Source: Dipteronia dyeriana
Taxonomy: Eukaryota > Streptophyta > Magnoliopsida > Sapindales > Sapindaceae
Reading direction: 5' to 3'
DNA length: 64,000 nucleotides
Assembly (NCBI GenBank): GCA_032871835.1
Contig: CM065298.1
Coordinates: 12,901,096 to 12,965,095 of the forward strand
The position numbers and the translations under genes were made by a program. Below, in pieces: positions 10,592 to 23,100 of the stretch (its first letter is position 1; each line of letters opens with the position of its first letter). The notes below the pieces were generated by a model. It made no database searches and had not been told where the DNA came from. It saw only the letters and a program-made list of their open reading frames with translations.

Positions 10592-13131
10592 TTATTTACT
10601 TAGCCGAAACAGATGGGGATACTGAGTCCGCATCTGATCTTCATGTTCCCAAGTCGCTTCTTCCACTGCATGATTTCTCCATAACACTTTTACAAGAGGA
10701 ATGACCTTTGTACGTAATACTTGTTCCCTTCTATCTAGAATCTCAATAGGTTCCTCTTCATAAGTTAAATCTTCTCTTAACTTCACTGGTTGCTTGGTTA
10801 AAACATGCATAGGGTCGACTATATATTTTCGAAGCATAGAAACATGAAATGCATCATGAATTCTTGAAAGTTCTGAAGGCAACGCTAAACGGTATGCCAC
10901 TACTCCTACTCGGGCAATGATCTCATACGGACCAATGTATCGTGGACTTAACTTACCACGTCTTCCAAATCGAAGAATACCTTTCCAATGCGAAATTCGT
11001 AGGAATACATAGTCACCTACTTTAAATTCAAGTTCCCTTCTCCGCTTATCCGTATAGCTTTTCTGCCTATCTTGAGCAACCTTTAATCTGTCTCTGATTA
11101 TTTTTATCTTTTCTGTTGTGACTTGAACAATTTCTGGACCTAACAACTTTCTCTCGCCTACTTCATCCCAACACACCGGTGTTCTGCATTTTCTTCCATA
11201 AAGAGCTTCATAATGTGCCATTTCGATGCTAGCCTGATAACTGTTATTGTAGGCAAATTCTATCAAAGGTATATGTACATCCCAACTACCTTTGAAATCC
11301 ATCACACAAGCTCGAAGCATATCCTCTAATGTCTAAATAGTACGCTCCGATTGACCATCAGTTTGCGGATGAAAAGCGGTACTAAAATACAATCTAGTTC
11401 CCAAACCTTCTTGTAAACTAGGCCAAAATCTAGATGTAAACCGAGGATCTCTATCTGACACTATGGATACTGGTGTGCCATGAAGACGAACTATTTCATT
11501 TACATAAATTTTGTCTAATCTGTCAAGAGAGTAAGTAATACCGATTGGCAGAAAGTGTGCAGACTTTGTGAGTCGGTCAACGATCACCCATATACTGTCG
11601 TGACCACTTTGACTACGAGGGAGTCCTACCATAAAATCCATGGTAACATGTTCTCATTTCCATTCGGGAATAGAAAGTGGTTGTGATAGTCCTGCTGGTT
11701 TCTGATGTTCTGCCTTGACTTGCTGACAAATCAAACATTTAGAGACGAATTCTGCTATCTCTCTTTTCATACTTTGCCACCAGTAATGCTCTTTTAAAGT
11801 ACGATACAACTTAGTACTTCCTGGATGCATTGCATATGCTGAAGAGTGAGCTTCCTCTAAAATTTCATTCTTGAGTTCCTTAATGTTTGGTACACACATT
11901 CGGTTACCAAGAACCAATGTACCATCACTTTTCACTACAAAATCAGCTCGTAAATTTTTCTGCACTTTTTCCTTCAATTTAACTAAATAAGAATCTTGAG
12001 TTTGCAATTCCTGTATACGATCAATCAAAATAGGTCTAACCTGAAAGGTAGCCAGTAATGCTCCACAATCTCGTGCTTCTAGCTTAACTCTCAACATTCT
12101 TAATTCAGCTAATAATGGAAGCTGAAGATGATTTACCTTCCAATTTATCCTCAAATGAGCCATAGAACTTGAAGACTTTCTACTGAGTGCATCTGCCACC
12201 ACATTTGCCTTACTAGGATGATATTCAATCGTACAGTCATAATCTTTAATCAACTCAATCCATCTTCTTTGTCTCAAATTTAGTTCTTTCTGAGTGAAAA
12301 GATACTATAAGATTTTATGATCTGTATAAATCTGACAAGTGACCCCATATAAGTAATGCCTCCAAATTTTTAATGCAAACACCACTGCAACAAGCTCTAG
12401 ATCATGGGTTGGGTAATTCTGTTCATGCTTCTTTAATTGTCTTGATGCATAAGCTATCACTTTCCCATGTTGCATCAAAACGTAACCCAAACCATGTTTA
12501 GATGCATCACTATAAACCATAAATCCATCACTTCCGGTTGGAAGAGCAAGTATTGGAGCAGAAGTCAATCTCTCCTTGAGTTCTTGAAAACTCTTTTCAC
12601 AAGCTTCTGACCACTCAAACTTCACATCCTTCTAAGTTAATCTTGTTAATGGTGAAGCTATTTTAGAAAATCCCTCTACAAATCTTCGATAGTAACTTGC
12701 TAAACCCAAGAAACTTCTAATTTCAGTCACACTGACTGGTCATTCCCAATTCACTATAGCTTCAACATTTTGAGGATCAACATAAATACCATCACTAGAA
12801 ATCACATGGCCCAAAAATGTAACTCTATCGAGCCAGAATTGACACTTGCTAAATTTGGCATAAAGTTGATTCTCTCTCAAGGCTTGTAGAATAATCTCTT
12901 AATGCTCTGTATGCTCCACATCAACCTTAGAATAGATCAAAATGTCATCAATGAACACGATAACAAATTTGTCTAGATAAGGATGAAATACCCTATTCAT
13001 CAAATCCATAAAAACTGCTGGAGCATTTGTTAATCCAAAAAGCATAACTAGAAACTCATAATGCCCATAACGAGTTCTGAAAGCGGTCATTGGTATATCA
13101 CAGTTTCTAATCCTCAATTGGTGATAACCAG
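10592..13131 (-). pseudogene. Gypsy pol remnant: RT, RNase H, integrase
   Basis: One minus-strand frame can be followed from the junction near 13126 to the stop at 10592. It covers reverse transcriptase ([10 protein letters not shown] motif near 12930), RNase H ([10 protein letters not shown] near 12500), the integrase zinc-binding region ([12 protein letters not shown] near 11735), the integrase core (MDFMVGLPRS, SDRDPRFTS, TAFHPQTDGQ) and the C-terminal LVKVLWRNH...ATWE segment. At least six in-frame stops interrupt it (near 12899, 12741, 12633, 12305, 11651 and 11333), yet no frameshift is needed. Several stops are what C-to-T change would produce from CAG, CGA, CAA or TGG. The protein cannot be made in full. 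Confidence 0.9.
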
Positions 13132-13310
13132 ACTCTCACACTTGCCTCCTTCACTTGCCTTTGCTCTGCATCAGCCAGCACAGCTTGAATGGCTTGGAAA
13201 TTGCTAGCAAGTCTTTTTACTTCTTTGCTTAGGGTCACTTCATGTTCAATCTGTTGACGGACGATTGAAGCCAATTGCTCCAAGACAACGGAAACAATTG
13301 CATCAGCCAT
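13124..13310 (-). pseudogene. CNL resistance gene, copy A, 5' fragment
   Basis: Starting at ATG 13310-13308, about 61 codons encode the start of a coiled-coil (Rx-N type) domain: MADAIVSVVLEQL at the start, then FQAIQAVLADAEQRQVKE, then VRVWL. These motifs are typical of RGA-type CNL immune receptors, which sense pathogen effectors in the cytosol. The frame matches copy B (47317 and 42220-42150) closely. After VRVWL the gene stops abruptly and gypsy pol begins; eight bases (TCTGGTTA on the minus strand) fit both partners. The NB-ARC and LRR parts are absent from this locus. An upstream Met (13340) opens the frame but lacks family support, so 13310 is preferred. It can yield only a short chimeric peptide, if anything. 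Confidence 0.85.
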
Positions 13311-13401
13311 AATTTTGAAAGATGGAAACTTGAATGACAATTACAATAAGAGAAATTGAGTTTTTGGATGTGCAAATGCTGCCATATACTGCAAGTTTTT
13401 A

Positions 13402-13410
13402 CTTTTTATA
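13402..13410 (-). promoter_or_regulatory. TATA box of CNL copy A
   Basis: TATAAAAAG on the minus strand, about 92 bp upstream of the CNL start codon. The same box occurs about 86 bp upstream of copy B, and the leaders between are similar (CATCCAAAAACT), so this is probably the ancestral core promoter. Confidence 0.65.
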
Positions 13411-13423
13411 CCAAAAAATAAAT

Positions 13424-14543
13424 GGCTAATAACAATAACGACCCTAACGTTTTATAGTAATATAGCTATATTCAATTTTCGTGTTTATTAACAAAAACAT
13501 ACCCTTAACTATTTTGACTATTTTGACTAACGGAAAACTTAATTGTGCACTTAACAGCATAAGGGCAAAAATGTCTTTTGATTACATAAGATAAAATATA
13601 AATATTTTTTCATAAGTATATATAAAAATGGAAAAACAAAAAACCTTAAAAAAATGTTAAAAAAAGTAAAAAAAAAATATATTAGAAAAAAATATTCATG
13701 GGATTCTCACCATTAGGTGCAGTCTCCCACTAGACATCTAAACGAGATCTCCAATTGAGATCAAGTTCATGGATCTCCTCCATGGAAGGTCCCTCTAAAC
13801 CACCAACCTCTACAATCTTCTTCTCCGGTCACCTTACTTCCTTCTCGATCTTCCGACCGTTTTCCTTCTTCTTCGATTGTCTCCCTTCTCCTCCCCCTCT
13901 TCAATCCGCTACCATCGTCAATCTTACCCCTCTGCCCTTTGGCGTTGGGTGACATTGTTTACTGTTTTGGGTGACATTGTTTACTGTTTTTTTCTTTCTT
14001 GCTTTTTTGTTGTGTTTATGTTAAAATTTTGTTGATTGATGTTTGAGCGATTACATGTGTTTTGGGTGGCTGATTTTGGGATTTTTTAATATGGGCTGTT
14101 GAATTTGTGTGGTTTAGATGAGACTTCTAGGCAAGCCTTTTTCGGTTTTTTTTTTTGTTTTTTTAAGAAACAAAACTTCTTTACCCAAAAGAAGAAATCA
14201 ACATCATTTTCAATTATATTTTTGGGTAAGTTAATCCATAACATTAGATTAGCTTTTTATTTTCTTAAATTGTTTTAAATAAAAAAAATATCATTAATTA
14301 TTTTTCCTTAATTTTTATTAATTTGTATTGTTATGAGTTATTTTTACAAAATTAATTAAAGAATGATATTATAGTCCTTCATATAACAGTAAAAGGATAA
14401 TTTTGATAATTCTAAATAAACTGTTAGTCTACCGTTAAGTTTCAGTTGATCAAAGTAGTTAATGATATGATTTTATTAATAAACGCAGCAATTGAATATC
14501 ACTGTATTATTGTAAAATATTAGGGTTGTTACTGTAATTAACC
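13424..14543. mobile_element. Long-TIR DNA transposon (MULE-like), non-autonomous
   Basis: The two ends are imperfect inverted repeats of about 100 bp. The left end begins GGCTAATAACAATAACGACCC; the inverted right end begins GGTTAATTACAGTAACAACCC, and similarity continues through the GTTTATTAA and TTAACTA words. Length is 1.1 kb. The interior has no transposase. A 9-10 bp target duplication could not be seen. It sits just upstream of the CNL copy A TATA box, separating the promoter from its upstream DNA. Confidence 0.7.
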
Positions 14544-15851
14544 CAAAAAGTTTGAAAACTCAAGACCACCTTCTGCGTAGTTTTTTAACCCGTTTTCGTT
14601 TATATTTTTCACATACGATTTCGAAAACGTATTACTTACATTGTTACTTTGACGAGGTCGTTGGTCGTTGGTCGTTGGTAAAACACGTAATCATGTCTAA
14701 TATTTCTTTAGATTAAATTATTATTTAAATAGAAAAGTAGCAACATGGTGATTGGTGGATGGAATATTCAGTCATTTGCACAAAGATTTTATTAATTAAA
14801 ATATTAAATTCAGAGTGGTTTATGAGTCGCAACGAGGCGCGTTAGGTGAAATGAGTCAAGTAGTCAACCGACAAAGGAAGATTAGAGTATTTTTTTTCTT
14901 CCTTGCTTTTATCCTATGTTTAGATGGGTTGTACTCTACCGAAATCTCATTCAAGTTGGAACCCACCATTTTGGTGAGTTTAGGTAATCCTGTCTGGATT
15001 TGACTAAATTTACTTTTGTTTTTCAATTCTATAATAAATAAATTTGATTTTAAACGATATGAAACTACATATTTTTTTTTAAATGTAATTATTTTTAATT
15101 TAATAATATATAATTTAAATAATTATTTCATTCAAGAAATTAGCACAAAAACTATACAATTTTTTTAAAAAATAATCTAAAAATCAATCGATGTAGTAAG
15201 TTACTTATCATAATTATATAAATCATAGAAAGTGGTGAGTAAATGTCATTTGGTTTAATTTTTTGAATCGCATAATATTACTCTTATTTTATATATAAAT
15301 ATAGGGTATGATCTATGGCCCTAACTTTTTATACAATTTCTTACACACTTTTTCAGCTCTTTGATTCAAGTTAATCGAAAGAATACCGTTAACTGAAAAT
15401 TCTAAAAATGGCTATTAACAAATACGATCGATGATTTTAATAAACAATGAACCAAACAAATACACAATCCCACCACCCCCTAATAAATCACAATTTCTCT
15501 CTCATATTTATTTATTCCATTCTATTCTAATAATTCCTAATTTCTTAATTTTTTTTTTAAATCCTAATTTACCTATCCTATCCCCTTCTCTTTCCGTCTT
15601 TCTCTACAGTTTTTTTTAAAAGAAATTTGTTTTCAATTTCTTAGTGTTTATAGAAATAAAGTTAGGCTTTTATCTTCTTGAAGGAGTATTTTTTTTTATT
15701 TTCTTTGTTCCGTATTATATTTAAGCTTAGGCAATAGTTAAATTTAAGGAAAAAAATTATCAATATAATAGAAATAACTGATTCTTTTTTTTCTTTGGCT
15801 TGGAAATAACTGAATATTTTGACAAGAATCGATTTAAAATTCGAACGCTGC
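14544..15851. other. Intergenic, no gene seen
   Basis: AT-rich sequence with a short GGTCGTTGGTCGTTGG repeat near 14660. The first bases resemble DNA upstream of CNL copy B. No supported coding region. Confidence 0.5.
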
Positions 15852-17032
15852 TTTTGAAAGACTCAGAATTTGCATTCCAACCAAAGATGTTGTGCATTTA
15901 CCTTGCATTAAAAATAAAATATTTACAAAATATAAAATAACTATAAAATATGGAGATAAAGCATACACAAAACAAAGACGATCTATTAATTTTAGTGTTT
16001 ATTTTCCCCAAGCCACAGTCTCAACAAGAAGCCTCTGTTTGCTCTGTTTCTGGTCAGAGGGAGGAACTTACATGGAATTGTATGTAATCGTGTCTACCAT
16101 TAACAAGGCCAATTGTGTAGCTTGTGTAAACTTGTCAAGAGCAAGAAGTGTGCATTACACATGATTACATCTTTGGCATGAAACAGCGCGGATCAACTGT
16201 ATGGTATAAAATCATTGGACAGAAAATCAAATTAGATTCTATCTAAACATTTAAAAGATAGCTTGTTAAAAATGAAGTAAACAAGAATACCTGATGATTG
16301 AAAATCAATATCTATAGTCACACACCATCATATGTCATTGATTCTTCAAGCCATACAAGAAAATTATATCCAAAGTTTTGACAGGCATGTATCACTTGAC
16401 AACTCATTCGTCAATGGTATAATCCACCGGTAGAATGTGGAAGAAGGATGCTAAAGTAATGGAAGTAATAAGATCAACACACCATATCTAAAATTTCTTT
16501 TGATTAACACTAATCTGAAAATATAATATCTAATACCTGACCTTGGCTTTTTGTAAAAAAAATAAAAAGAAAGCAAAATTATTGAGTTAAAGATCAGTTT
16601 ACCATCATAACCTAAACTGTTGAGATAATGAAAAGCAGATTTAACCATGACCATGAGCTACCAATTGGGGTGACCAAAAATAATGTATAACTGCCACAAA
16701 ACAGAGATACGAGTCACGCTATTATGGTGCATAATTTATAAACGAGGTAAAATACATAACAGCGTGAGACATTACAATAAAGCAATTACCGTAAAGCATG
16801 ACAAACATTGGGAAGAATTGCAGTCATTAACTAGAAAATGAACTAAATAGTCTTAATTTATGTATTAAATGTGAAATGTCGACATTGGCTTGGCTTAGTC
16901 CCCAAGTTTGCTCACTTGACCTTTTTAGAGCGTCTCCAATGTTATGATAAATCAGTGTGTTAATACTAAAATTTTAAAACAGAATGTAAAATTCTTTCTC
17001 CAATGTAGTGTCAAATATCGTGTCAAATTTGA
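15852..17032 (-). repeat. Duplicated segment R1, copy 2
   Basis: Second full copy of the segment at 5184-6381. The stretch 16643-17032 appears base-for-base identical to 5992-6381, in contrast to the diverged upstream part. Small indels (for example near 16640) separate the copies outside that tract. Confidence 0.85.
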
Positions 17033-17376
17033 CATATGTCATATTGTGTGTTAGGGCACAACAATAAATGTTACTTTTTTAATTATAAAAATACCATTAT
17101 ATATATTTTTAAATATTTAAAACAATTTAAATTTAATAAACATTAATGATGTTTCAATTAAAATCTATTTCAACCAATTATTTATCAACAATTTAATAAA
17201 TATATTAATGGTAAGTGTTGACTTTAATAATTTTAATTAATAAAATAATAAAAATAGCATATTAAAGACAACTGTGCTTTGGAGCACAATACTAAATTAT
17301 TGTATCAAATATAGGATTTTACACTTTTTATGTCAAATTTAATATTATTAATAACACATGCATCGGAGATTGTCTT
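16928..17376. mobile_element. MITE with GAGCRTCTCCAATG-type ends
   Basis: The left end reads GAGCGTCTCCAATGTTATG; the right end, inverted, reads AGACAATCTCCGATGCATG. The interior is AT-rich and noncoding, about 450 bp. Only the left ~100 bp of the same element are present in R1 copy 1 (from about 6279). Confidence 0.6.
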
Positions 17377-17624
17377 ATAAGATATTTTTATGAATATGGA
17401 TGTTTTTGAGTTTTGACATATTGGTTGGTCAAGGTCAATTTTAATAACATTAATATTAAAAAGATTAATGTTTATTCGTTGGTTTTTTAAGAAGAATTCA
17501 TTGAAATTTAGTACTTAAAAAAATTAAACCACTTTTAAAATAGAGTCAGACTAAACCAACTTAAATTTGTGATTTAAAAATTTGATTTTAACATCCTAAA
17601 CACACATGTGTAAATCTCAATCAT

Positions 17625-17765
17625 TGGATTAAGCGCACATGAGTTGTTGAGATATTGAAGTCAAAATTTTAAATCACAAATTTAAATTGATCATTGGATT
17701 AAGAGCACATGAGTTGTTGAGATATTTAAGTCAAAATTTTAAATCATAAATTTAAATTGATTTAG
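17625..17765 (+). repeat. 70-bp tandem duplication
   Basis: Two neighbouring copies of a unit beginning ATCATTGGATTAAG and ending TTTAAATTGAT, differing at a few positions. Confidence 0.8.
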
Positions 17766-18089
17766 CTTGATCATTTACGATATATATTCTATATTTTGAA
17801 GAAAAAAAAGGTATTACCTCAAAGAAATTCAACACTTATGTAGATCCCATATAGTATATACTAACCGAACCCATACTTTCTATATAAATCCAATCCATGT
17901 GTGCTTTTGTATTGAGACTTTAATTATCAATATAAGGAATTCAAACAAAATAAAATTACACAACCATTAATTGATGTCAATAGTTTGAATTTCAAAGTAC
18001 ATCAGATTTTGATACCAATTTTACTATTATTACAGAAGTCATGGATAGCTTGCTTTGAATGTCACCTTTTGCAAGAGTAAATAAAGAAT
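17766..18089. other. Intergenic, no gene seen
   Basis: AT-rich sequence between the tandem repeat and the block-A F-box homology. Nothing recognisable. Confidence 0.5.
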
Positions 18090-18384
18090 TAGAGAACATT
18101 GTGATTATAATTTATAAGAATAAAATAAAATATTGAAACCAAAGAAATATTATGACTACCAAGTGTTTTTTTACTTTTTTTTTTAGTAATTCGAAACTAA
18201 ACAAATCACTTTGCCATTCATGACTTGATTGTCCAAACTAAATGAAAAGCTAAGATATAAAACCATTCCAGGCATTGAAAACTTCCTAAACAATAATACT
18301 TGGCCTTCTGAACATGTAGAAGAAATCACAAATCTAGATGGAACTTTAGAACTCGCAGCAACACTATCATCGAATCATCTATAT
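18090..18384 (-). pseudogene. 3' end of F-box/LRR gene copy A, beyond the copia insertion
   Basis: Aligns with 50430-50745, which lies beyond the last-exon interruption of F-box copy B. Shared words include CATCGAATC and GAAGAAATCAC. It therefore holds the C-terminal codons and 3' region of the F-box gene whose main part is at 24414-26798. Compared with copy B, roughly 100 bp around the insertion site are missing, so the join is not clean. The reading frame is uncertain. Confidence 0.5.
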
Positions 18385-18920
18385 CAAGGGATTCGATTAA
18401 TACATAAACTAACTTGTATAGACACAAAATTAATCCGAATAACCTAAACATGTTTTTATATCATGATTAATCAAACCCTAGATACATATAATATTGACCC
18501 ATGTCAATTCAAGAAAAAATTGAAAAAGAATCAATAGCGGAAACGTACCTGAATCCATTGCCGGAGGTTGGTGGACGGGTTGTGATCTTCTAAATTAACA
18601 CGACCTTTCTTGAACCTTACAGTTCTATTTTGTTCTGTTGATGGGGATGCAGACAAAACAAAAAAATCTTATAATTTGAGGATCATAACCCTATATATAT
18701 ATAATAATCGAATTATTATATGGTGACTATTTCTAATTCGGCCCCTCAATAAATTAGAAATAGCACTCTGGTATCTACACATTAATTCCATGACAATTAT
18801 ACCCTTAAGCCTTAATACTTTAAATCTTAATTAGATCACTTTAATTTAGGCTTAACCAAAAGATAACACAACACATTTAATATTCACATGTGTAGCCTCA
18901 TATGATGGAATTTTTCAACA
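18385..18920 (-). repeat. 3' LTR of copia A
   Basis: Matches 23861-24413 along its length. In element sense it begins TGTTGAAAAATTCC, preceded by the AGTGAGAGAT polypurine-like stretch typical of TNT1-like elements. The far end is mutated. Confidence 0.85.
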
Positions 18921-19339
18921 ATCTCTCACTAGGCCACATATGTAACTTTACAAATGTGTATAACTTTATGAGCTCCAAAATTTTACTATCACAATTTTAG
19001 GGTATATCCGAACAATCTCGTCCATTGATTATGCCGACATAGGATCAAAACGGTTTTCGTCACATTTAACATGACTAAACCCATCAATGGTCACGTATAC
19101 CAACATAACCAAATGACATAGATCAATCATGGATGCGTAGCATAGAAATTACATGCAATGTGATCTATACATATCTATTCCAATTGATCCTACTTTATTC
19201 CTTAGTGAGATCAAAACTTAACACAATGTAACAGAGTGTAATTAACCGAATACTTTATTTCTGATCATAAAATATCAAAATACATAAATGCATAAGTATA
19301 TCCAAAATCAAATATAGAGCAATTAAATACAAAATTATA

Positions 19340-22070
19340 CAAACTCCCACTATACTGTGATATCCTCATACAAAATAACACCCATTTGAGCAGTGTGCTC
19401 ATGAAAGACCTTAAGTGGTAATCCATTTGTAAGCGGATCCGCTATCATAGAGTTTGTCTCAATATGCTCTATGGATATATGTCCACTCTAAACTCTTTCC
19501 TTCACAACTAGGAACTTAATGTCAATATACTTTGACCTAGATGAGTTCCTGTTGTTATTAGAATATATCACTGTTGATTTATTGTCACAATATAGTTTGA
19601 GTGGTCTTTCAACACCCTCTAGAATGTGCAGCTCAGTGACAAAATTCCACAGCCATTATCCATGGTTGGATGCCTCATAACATGCTACAAACTCTACTGT
19701 CATGATGGAAGAAGCTATGAGTGTCTAGTTGGCACTCTTCCAAGATATAGCTCCACCAGCCAACAAGTATTTGTAGCCTGATGTGGATCTCCTACTGTCT
19801 TGGCATCCAGCATAATCAGAGTCGGAATACTCTATGATCTCAAACTAATCCGATCGCCTATATGTAATCTTTTGTGCTCTTCAAATACCTCATAACCCGC
19901 TTAGCTGCCATCTAATGATCCATCATAGGGTTACTTAAATATATGCCTAACATACCAACAATGTATGCAATATCCGGACACGTACACACCTGAGCATACA
20001 TTAGACTCCCTACAACTGATGCATAGGGAATCTTCTGCATTTCCTTAGCTTCAAGGTTACTTTTAGGGCACTGATTGAGACTGGACTTGTCTCCCTTAGC
20101 GACAGGGGTGTCACCTTGTTTACTGTCCTGCATGCCAAACCTTTTGAGCACTATATCGATATAGCTCCTTTGTGATAATCCAAGAATACCCCGAGAGCAA
20201 TCTCATTGTATCTGAATCCCTAATACAAAAGAGGCGTCACCAAGATCTTTCATCTCAAAATTCTTTGATAGAAATCTCTTGGTTTCATGTAACATGCCTA
20301 TATCATTTGTGGCAAGCAGTATGTCATCGACATATAAAACCAGGAATATATGCTTACTCCCACTGAATTTGTGATACACACAATATTCAACAACGTTTAT
20401 CTCAAAACCAAATGAGATAATCACTTGATAAAACTTATGGTACCACCGACGGGAAGAGTGCTTGAGTCCATAAATGGATTTTATCAATTTGTAAACCATA
20501 TTCTTTGGGTCTCCCGACTCAAAGTTTTCTGGTTGCACCATAATTTGTAAACGCAGTCTTGACATCCATATGATGAAGCTCAAGGTCAAAATGTGCAACA
20601 AGTGTCATGCTTGTCCTAAAAGAGTCTTTCGCTGAAACTGGAGAGAAAGTCTCTTTATAGTTAATCCCTTCATTTTTGGTAAAGCCTTTAGCTACAAAAC
20701 GAGCCTTATACCTCTCCATATTACCTTTCTAATTCCTTTTGGTTTTAAATATACATTTACAACCAATGGGTTTCGCACGTTCTGGTAATGGGACAAGTTC
20801 CCAAACTTTATTGTCTTGTATAGACTTATACTCCTCATTCATGGCATCAATCCACTTTTGAGAGTTGGAACCCTGCATGGCTTGATGGAAGTTGATTGGA
20901 TCATTTTCCATCATTCCAATGTTTTCCTCATGTTCCTGGAGAAATACGTAAAAATTATCCAGAATAACATTTCTCTTTTCCCTAGTGGATCGCCTTAATG
21001 ACACTGGTTCTTGAGGTTGTTGAGTTTGTTCCTCAGGAACAATTACCTCATCTTGAATGGGGGGTTGTTCAACATTATCTGGTTGAGGATCCAGATTCAC
21101 TTCTTGATCAATGTCAGATATAAAAACCTGCACATTGTTAAAAGCGATAGTGGGAGTCGAAACCAATTATTCCTTAAAGACAATGTCTCTAACCTTATTT
21201 CTCCCCCCAAACTCAACATCCTTAAAAAATGTTGCAGTTCCCGTTTCAAAAATTGACCTAAGTGTGAGATCATAAAACTTATAGTCCCTTGATTGCTCAG
21301 AGTAGCCAATGAAGTTGATGCTCACAGTTTTAGATTCCAATTTCCTTTCATGTGGCCTGTAAGGCCTTGCCTCAGCCGGACATCCTCAAATGTGAAAATG
21401 CTTTAGACTCGGCTTTCTGCCTATCCAAAGCTTATAAGGTATTTTGCAGCTTCATTATTCTTCCTCTATTTGCCCTTATCCTTATAGGCGCTAGCCAAAT
21501 GAGTACTTTATGTCCTGTCTCGCTTTAGTCTCTCTTCCTCTTGCACACAGTAAGAAATGAGCTCATTAAGAGTCCATTTTTCCTTTTGATAGTTGTAATT
21601 GACCTTAAACTGACTGTATTGTGTAGAAAGTGATAATACCAAATGCATGAGCAAGTCATTAGACAACTCGAGCTTCAGTGCCTTAAGTTTAGAAGCAATA
21701 TGAGACATTTCTATAATGTACTCCCTAATGTTCCCTTTGCCTTTTTACTTCATAGAAATCAAGCTTTGCAAATGCAGTGCTTGTTTCTGTCTTATCGTTT
21801 TTTTTTTCACAAAACGCTTTTTAATTTCGGTTAGGAACTTTTTGGCTTTGGTTATCTTTTCAGATACCACACCTCTAAATGCCTCTGAAATGCTGCGATT
21901 GATGATCATAAGACTCATGCGATTTGAGCAATTCCACTTCTCAAAGTTCTTCCTATTATCAGGAGAACTTTTCATCCGTAAGAGAAGCGGGTTGCTCAAC
22001 CCGAAATGCAAGGTCCAGATCCATGCAGCCAAGAACAATGAGTATGTTCTCCTTCCAAATCCTTAAAGTT
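19340..22070 (-). pseudogene. Copia A gag-pol remnant
   Basis: On the minus strand, gag-like sequence lies at about 21508-22040 (LELSNDLLMHLVLSL and NELISYCVQEEERL). It passes directly, near 21440, into the end of the integrase region (GRKPSLKHFHI and RPYRPHERK at about 21340-21430). The protease, zinc-binding region and integrase core are therefore deleted. Then come the variable linker (20729-21166, ending in a WELVPLPE motif), reverse transcriptase (20203-20719; YKARFVAKGF, LVLYVDDILLATND, KDLGDASFVLG) and the start of RNase H (19912-20151; PYASVVGSLMYAQ, CPDIAY). Frameshifts and stops separate these. The element could move only with proteins from another copy. Confidence 0.88.
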
Positions 22071-22261
22071 GAACCGATTAAGCATGAGTATAGAGTTGGT
22101 ATTAGCAGATATAGTAAAACATTAACTTGAAAGAGAACAAAACAAACACACAAACATGCTCACATTAATAACCAAATACAATGATCAACAAATTCAAATA
22201 ATGGTAAGTCCCATCTTAAGATACATAGCACAACATTAATATCAAGTCTTTGGACAATAAT

Positions 22262-22645
22262 ATTAATTGTAAGTAGTACTCTTGTTGTAGTGATCAAACA
22301 TTGACAATAATTTATGTTAAATAATAAATCTATCTTTAGATCGACTTATTATTCATATGTAAAACCTTATAATCATCACATGTTTACCACCACAGATGTG
22401 TGTATAATTCGGCCAAGTATTAATCTTCCTTTGGGTCGGCTAATACTCGCATGAATTTATATACACACACGTGGTACTCTTTTAGTAGTGATCAAACATT
22501 GGCAAAAATTTATGTTAAATAATAAATCTATCTCATGTAAAACCTTATAATCGTCACATGTTTATCACCACAGATGTGTGTGCAATTCGGTCAAGTATTA
22601 ACCTTTCTTTGGGCCGGTAAATACCCGTATGAATTTACACACCCG
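22262..22645 (-). repeat. Tandem duplication in copia A leader
   Basis: Two adjacent copies, about 200 and 165 bp, containing ATGTAAAACCTTATAATC, CATGTTTA(C/T)CACCACAGATG and a GAATTTA(T/C)A(T/C)ACAC ending. The second lacks part of the first. This lies in the untranslated leader between primer binding site and gag. Confidence 0.75.
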
Positions 22646-22769
22646 AATATCCAACATCCCTCATGAACAATATACATAAGAGAAGTCACTTTGGTGACAT
22701 CTTGTTTCAATTAGCCCATTTAGAATGATGAACTACTTTATTTAGCCATAAAAGGTATACCACCAAATT

Positions 22770-23100
22770 TTTAAATTTGAGTTGATCCTTAAAATAAAAT
22801 AAAATAAAATATATTTTATTTTATTATAATTACAAAAATGCCCCTGATTTTGTACAGAAAGGCCCCTCAATTTTTCAATAATTAAATTTTAGCTCAAAAC
22901 TTTTATAAATTACAAAGTGACCCCGTAATATTTCAATAATTATAAATCTATCCCCAAACTTTTTCTTAATTGCAAACAGGCCTATTAAGTTTTTGAAATT
23001 ATAAATTAACCCTGAAATTTTATCAAAATCACATAATTGCCTAAATAAATTACAAAGCAGTCCCTTAAGAATTTCAAATTTTCAAAAGAAGGGCCCACAG
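22770..23100 (-). repeat. Degenerate ~70-bp repeats in copia A leader
   Basis: Several imperfect units built of AATTACAAA, a C-rich word (GACCCC, GGCCCC, CAGTCCC) and AATTTTT. This pattern is frequent in leaders of large plant copia elements. Confidence 0.55.

Larger units (their letters stand above)
8865..13131 (-). mobile_element. Truncated Ty3/gypsy (Tekay-like) retrotransposon
   Basis: One LTR (8865-10555), a polypurine tract and the downstream two-thirds of pol remain, read on the minus strand. The insertion point is visible because the block-B paralogue near 35195 continues without it after ATTACGAATGATA. The 5' LTR, gag, protease and the start of reverse transcriptase are missing. Instead, pol is joined directly to the first exon of a CNL gene at 13124-13131. 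The LTR ends (TGTAACACCC in the element's sense) and the conserved integrase C-terminus suggest the Tekay/Del chromovirus lineage. Confidence 0.85.
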
